Positions 61,347 to 64,000 of a stretch of 64,000 nucleotides of DNA are shown here, one piece after another. The notes under the pieces are model-generated. The model was not told the origin of the DNA and did no database searches. It saw nothing but the letters and a program-made list of their open reading frames with translations. How positions within the stretch are numbered: the stretch's first letter is position 1; every line of letters begins with the position of its first letter. The stretch comes from Methylobacter sp. (GTDB taxonomy: Bacteria; Pseudomonadota; Gammaproteobacteria; Methylococcales; Methylomonadaceae). The stretch covers positions 78,437 through 142,436 of the forward strand of contig NZ_JALOCF010000006.1 in assembly GCF_023227905.1 (NCBI RefSeq). The letters run 5' to 3'. The position numbers and the translations under genes are program-made.

Positions 61347-64000
61347 TTAAACATTGAATTTATCTTCTATTTTTTGTTTATATTTTAAATAGTGGATGGT
61401 CTGTAGTTTTTCCGGGCTATCGATGTGGAATGCAGAAAGCGGCAAGTCAATATCGGTAATATGAATCGGATAACTAATGTTGCTGTTTCTAAATTGAAGT
61501 ATATGTTGATATACGGCATAAAAAACCTGATTGCCGTGATCTAGCGAGGAAAATTCTTTTTCATTGCAGTAGATTGAATAGATAATGCCCTTTGGGGTAT
61601 CTTCCCCAGCGATGCGTAAACTTAATTCCTGATTTGAAGACGCCGTCTTCAGTTGCACCGGATTGTAAGAATAAACGCCTGCTGGGCTTTTCTTGATTTC
61701 GTAATATTCAATAGTCAGAAGCGTTTCAAAAAGATTGCGGTTTATAAGCGATTCTAAAAAAGTGGAATATTGCTTTAGCAGATGGCTAGAGTTTGCTTTG
61801 CTATGTATCTGCGTGTACAAGGCTCCTTTTTCATCAACAATAAAGACGCGCGTGTCCGCCTTGCCTTCATGGTAAAAAAACTGAATTACCTGGGGCTTAT
61901 TTACGGCGTAAATAAGGTGGATGGGCGTGTTTTCGAGTACGGCTGGATCAAAATGAATAGGACTGAACTGTTCCTGGGGGCTGGCTAATTCGTTTAATAG
62001 TAGTTTTTTTGTTTTTATTTCTTTGTAACTTAATACCTTATTTACAGACTGAAAGACATAAAACGAAGCTCCGCCCGGTAAAATATAACGCGGTGAGTGA
62101 TTGTGATGTTGTTTGGCAAAAAGTTTAACCAAGGTGCTGAACACCACCTCAATACGGAGGAGAATGCCTTTGGCTCGAGCCGGAGTGTGACAAATAAGTT
62201 TCAGGTCGTTTAAAGACAGCGGCTTTTTGCTGTTATTGATGATATCCGTTAGGCAGTTAAACAGCCCTTCCGCGCCCTCGGTCTGACTGGTTGTGATTTC
62301 ACCCCAGCTGGACAGTGAAACCCTGTCTATGGTTTGGATAAAACACTGGCGACCCATGCCGTAGCTCAACGCATCAGAACGTTCGCTCATAACGCACAGG
62401 TTATCGCCATCCGATATACCCATATTGACAATAAGCAGCGAATTAAGCTGTGTCTTGAGAGTTTGGTAAGTCTCCAGCGAAGGGTCATCATTAAAATTTC
62501 GGGTTAAGAAAAGATTGATTTGGAACAGGATGGAATGCAGCTCTTCATTCAATATTTCGAGTGAATGCGAACTGAACTGGAGCTGTAAGTGTTTGTTATA
62601 GAGGCCGTTGATGATTAGCCAGCAAAGGATCTCGATTAAAGTCCGGCTTTTTTGTATAGGCTCAAAATCCGCAGTGTTAGTCGCCTGTACGCTTTTCAGG
62701 TATAAGGTCCAGCTATCGTTTCCGCCCGGAAGGCGATTTTCTACGATAGATAATGTGGTTTCTTTTGTATGGACGTCAGCGCGCGTAGTGATGATTTCAA
62801 TCTTGCCTGGCTTTTTTTCCAAAAAAGAATGAAGCTTTCTGCCGATTAACTTCAGGTCATTACTGCTTTCCTGGTTCTGGGCTACATGATCTCTGGCGAA
62901 TCCCATGATCATGCGATAACAGTGGGTCAGTTGCTGCACAATAACGGCATGTTCGGACGTTGCTTTTTTTATATTCCAGAGCCGCTGATATTTAAAGTTA
63001 TCAATAGTGGATGTGGACCAGTTCTGGTTTTTAGCAATAGATTGCATATAGGTTTCCCTGAGCGTCCTTGTTCGAGAGTCCATAGTGTTATCGGATGCCC
63101 CCATCACCTTTAAATAAAAGCATTGACGAGCCAAGGCCAATCTTCCATGGCTGTGAGCTTTTTGCAGATATTTTTCGACTTTTTGATAAATGAGCAAGTA
63201 CGGATCAAGATCGACCGTCATGTAATTGCCCTGATAAACGGACTTTTTTATGTCCTGGCACAGCCATTCAGTTTGAGGATATTCGCTGGCATAGCATTCC
63301 ATTAATAGCAGTTTCAACAGCGATTTGTGCGGTGAATGCAGCGCTTTATAAAGATGCCAAAGAGTGGCGCTGATAAATTCTTCAGCTGGAACCGCATCAA
63401 AGCCGCCAAAATCGATAAACTCATGTTCGGGAATGAATAAGTTATCTATTAAATGTTTGATATAGCCCGTGTAGTTGCTTTCTTCATGAGGGGGAACCAG
63501 CCACCAGGCAGGGCTTTTTCCGGCAATATAAATGGCTGTCCGGTAAAACTCTTCAAGCAATAGATAATGCTGGGTTTGGCCGCTGCTTTCTGTAGAAATC
63601 GGAGTATTTTCGCCGAGCAGGAATTGCCTGCTGTCCATTAGGAAAAAATGCACCTCCAGCCCCAGCGATGCCGCCCAGTTTTCTATGGCCGTAGCTTTTT
63701 TTTGCAATTCATCAATGGCATTGAGCGACAGATTGGATTGATGGCATAACCAGATATCCATGTCGCTGGTTTTGGAAAAAGCGATACTGCCGACGCTACC
63801 CATTAAAAACAGCCCTTCAATAGGGTAAAGATGCGAAGCGGTGCGGGTATAGGTGAAATTCTTCGCAAGCTGTTTAGCGGTATTTATGGTCTGGATGCTG
63901 GGATTATATTCAGGTATTCCTGCTGGCGTCGTTGAAGAAATAAATCCGGGCAACATGGGGAAATTGCCATGGAAAAGCAACGGCAATAACTCCAAAAAGA
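61347..64000 (-). CDS. cyaA: Class I adenylate cyclase (partial, 5' end beyond window)
   Basis: At least 882 residues of a class I adenylate cyclase, which makes cAMP. The nucleotidyltransferase core is visible near the beginning: LFLMGSVGSIAFSKTSDMDIWLCH has the GS and D-x-D metal site, then LEVHFFLMD. FDAVPAEEFISATLWHLYKA follows, then a long C-terminal regulatory region. The reading frame is open at the right edge, so the start lies outside the window. The family is about 800-950 residues long, so little is missing. Confidence 0.93.
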   Translation of the reverse strand, partial: FLELLPLLFHGNFPMLPGFISSTTPAGIPEYNPSIQTINTAKQLAKNFTYTRTASHLYPIEGLFLMGSVGSIAFSKTSDMDIWLCHQSNLSLNAIDELQKKATAIENWAASLGLEVHFFLMDSRQFLLGENTPISTESSGQTQHYLLLEEFYRTAIYIAGKSPAWWLVPPHEESNYTGYIKHLIDNLFIPEHEFIDFGGFDAVPAEEFISATLWHLYKALHSPHKSLLKLLLMECYASEYPQTEWLCQDIKKSVYQGNYMTVDLDPYLLIYQKVEKYLQKAHSHGRLALARQCFYLKVMGASDNTMDSRTRTLRETYMQSIAKNQNWSTSTIDNFKYQRLWNIKKATSEHAVIVQQLTHCYRMIMGFARDHVAQNQESSNDLKLIGRKLHSFLEKKPGKIEIITTRADVHTKETTLSIVENRLPGGNDSWTLYLKSVQATNTADFEPIQKSRTLIEILCWLIINGLYNKHLQLQFSSHSLEILNEELHSILFQINLFLTRNFNDDPSLETYQTLKTQLNSLLIVNMGISDGDNLCVMSERSDALSYGMGRQCFIQTIDRVSLSSWGEITTSQTEGAEGLFNCLTDIINNSKKPLSLNDLKLICHTPARAKGILLRIEVVFSTLVKLFAKQHHNHSPRYILPGGASFYVFQSVNKVLSYKEIKTKKLLLNELASPQEQFSPIHFDPAVLENTPIHLIYAVNKPQVIQFFYHEGKADTRVFIVDEKGALYTQIHSKANSSHLLKQYSTFLESLINRNLFETLLTIEYYEIKKSPAGVYSYNPVQLKTASSNQELSLRIAGEDTPKGIIYSIYCNEKEFSSLDHGNQVFYAVYQHILQFRNSNISYPIHITDIDLPLSAFHIDSPEKLQTIHYLKYKQKIEDKFNV

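Noticed and set aside
1..64000. tRNA or rRNA genes
   Set aside because: I saw no cloverleaf T-loop signature or rRNA segment by eye; a covariance-model scan would be needed to exclude one fully.

Overview
The window comes from a gammaproteobacterial (type I, Methylococcales) methanotroph. The decisive evidence is an intact pmoC-pmoA-pmoB operon for particulate methane monooxygenase at 52.7-55.7 kb, whose metal-binding residues fall at canonical positions (PmoB His33/His48/His137/His139, PmoA Glu195, PmoC D-x3-H-x12-H). The other housekeeping genes (secB, cysI, gpmI-envC-ctpA, moaCDE, hslO, lpxD, class I adenylate cyclase) are typical of Gammaproteobacteria. I cannot name a genus safely.

Layout. 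0-9.2 kb: a TonB-energised outer-membrane uptake locus made of two tandem paralogous TonB-dependent receptors, an Asp-box lipoprotein with a Cys-rich cluster, a DedA membrane protein, then tonB-exbB-exbD. 9.7-15.7 kb: kup, an AP2-like protein, a 2-Cys peroxiredoxin, a lipoprotein, and divergent hslO/msrA. 15.9-17.8 kb: a RegB/RegA-type redox two-component system. 18-22.4 kb: a small membrane protein, a solitary lpxD, moaC divergent from moaDE, and a DUF2797 gene. 22.7-26.1 kb: ilvB-ilvH-ilvC. 26.1-30.6 kb: an accessory island with three toxin-antitoxin pairs (MazEF-like, Phd/PIN, AbrB/PIN), a cytochrome P450, and the frameshifted remnant of a NACHT NTPase. 30.6-38 kb: cstA with its small partner, a REP-associated transposase carrying REP pairs both before and inside its own gene, a DAACS carrier, glgP and trmL. 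38-47.7 kb: gpsA, secB, a rhodanese and an ArsR regulator face gpmI-envC-ctpA, followed by a HEPN-like protein and cysI with its DUF934 partner. 47.9-52.5 kb: nhaD, an AmpG-like transporter, an exonuclease III pseudogene, rpmE and a membrane-anchored protein. 52.7-57.9 kb: pmoCAB followed by two decayed insertion sequences (IS630 and IS982 types). 58-64 kb: gap-pyk and a class I adenylate cyclase cut by the right edge.

How the genes work together. pmoCAB oxidises methane to methanol and needs copper, so metal import through the TonB locus is a plausible but unproven link. Gap, Pyk, GpmI and GlgP are lower-glycolytic and glycogen functions, and ilvBHC feeds branched-chain amino acid synthesis. 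A redox and sulfur theme recurs: peroxiredoxin, Hsp33, MsrA, RegBA, CysI, a rhodanese, and an ArsR protein whose two cysteines have the spacing of persulfide sensors. Intergenic DNA is rich in perfect inverted repeats (31, 29, 14, 13 and 12 bp arms), several of them dispersed or REP-like. No rRNA, tRNA or CRISPR array was recognised.
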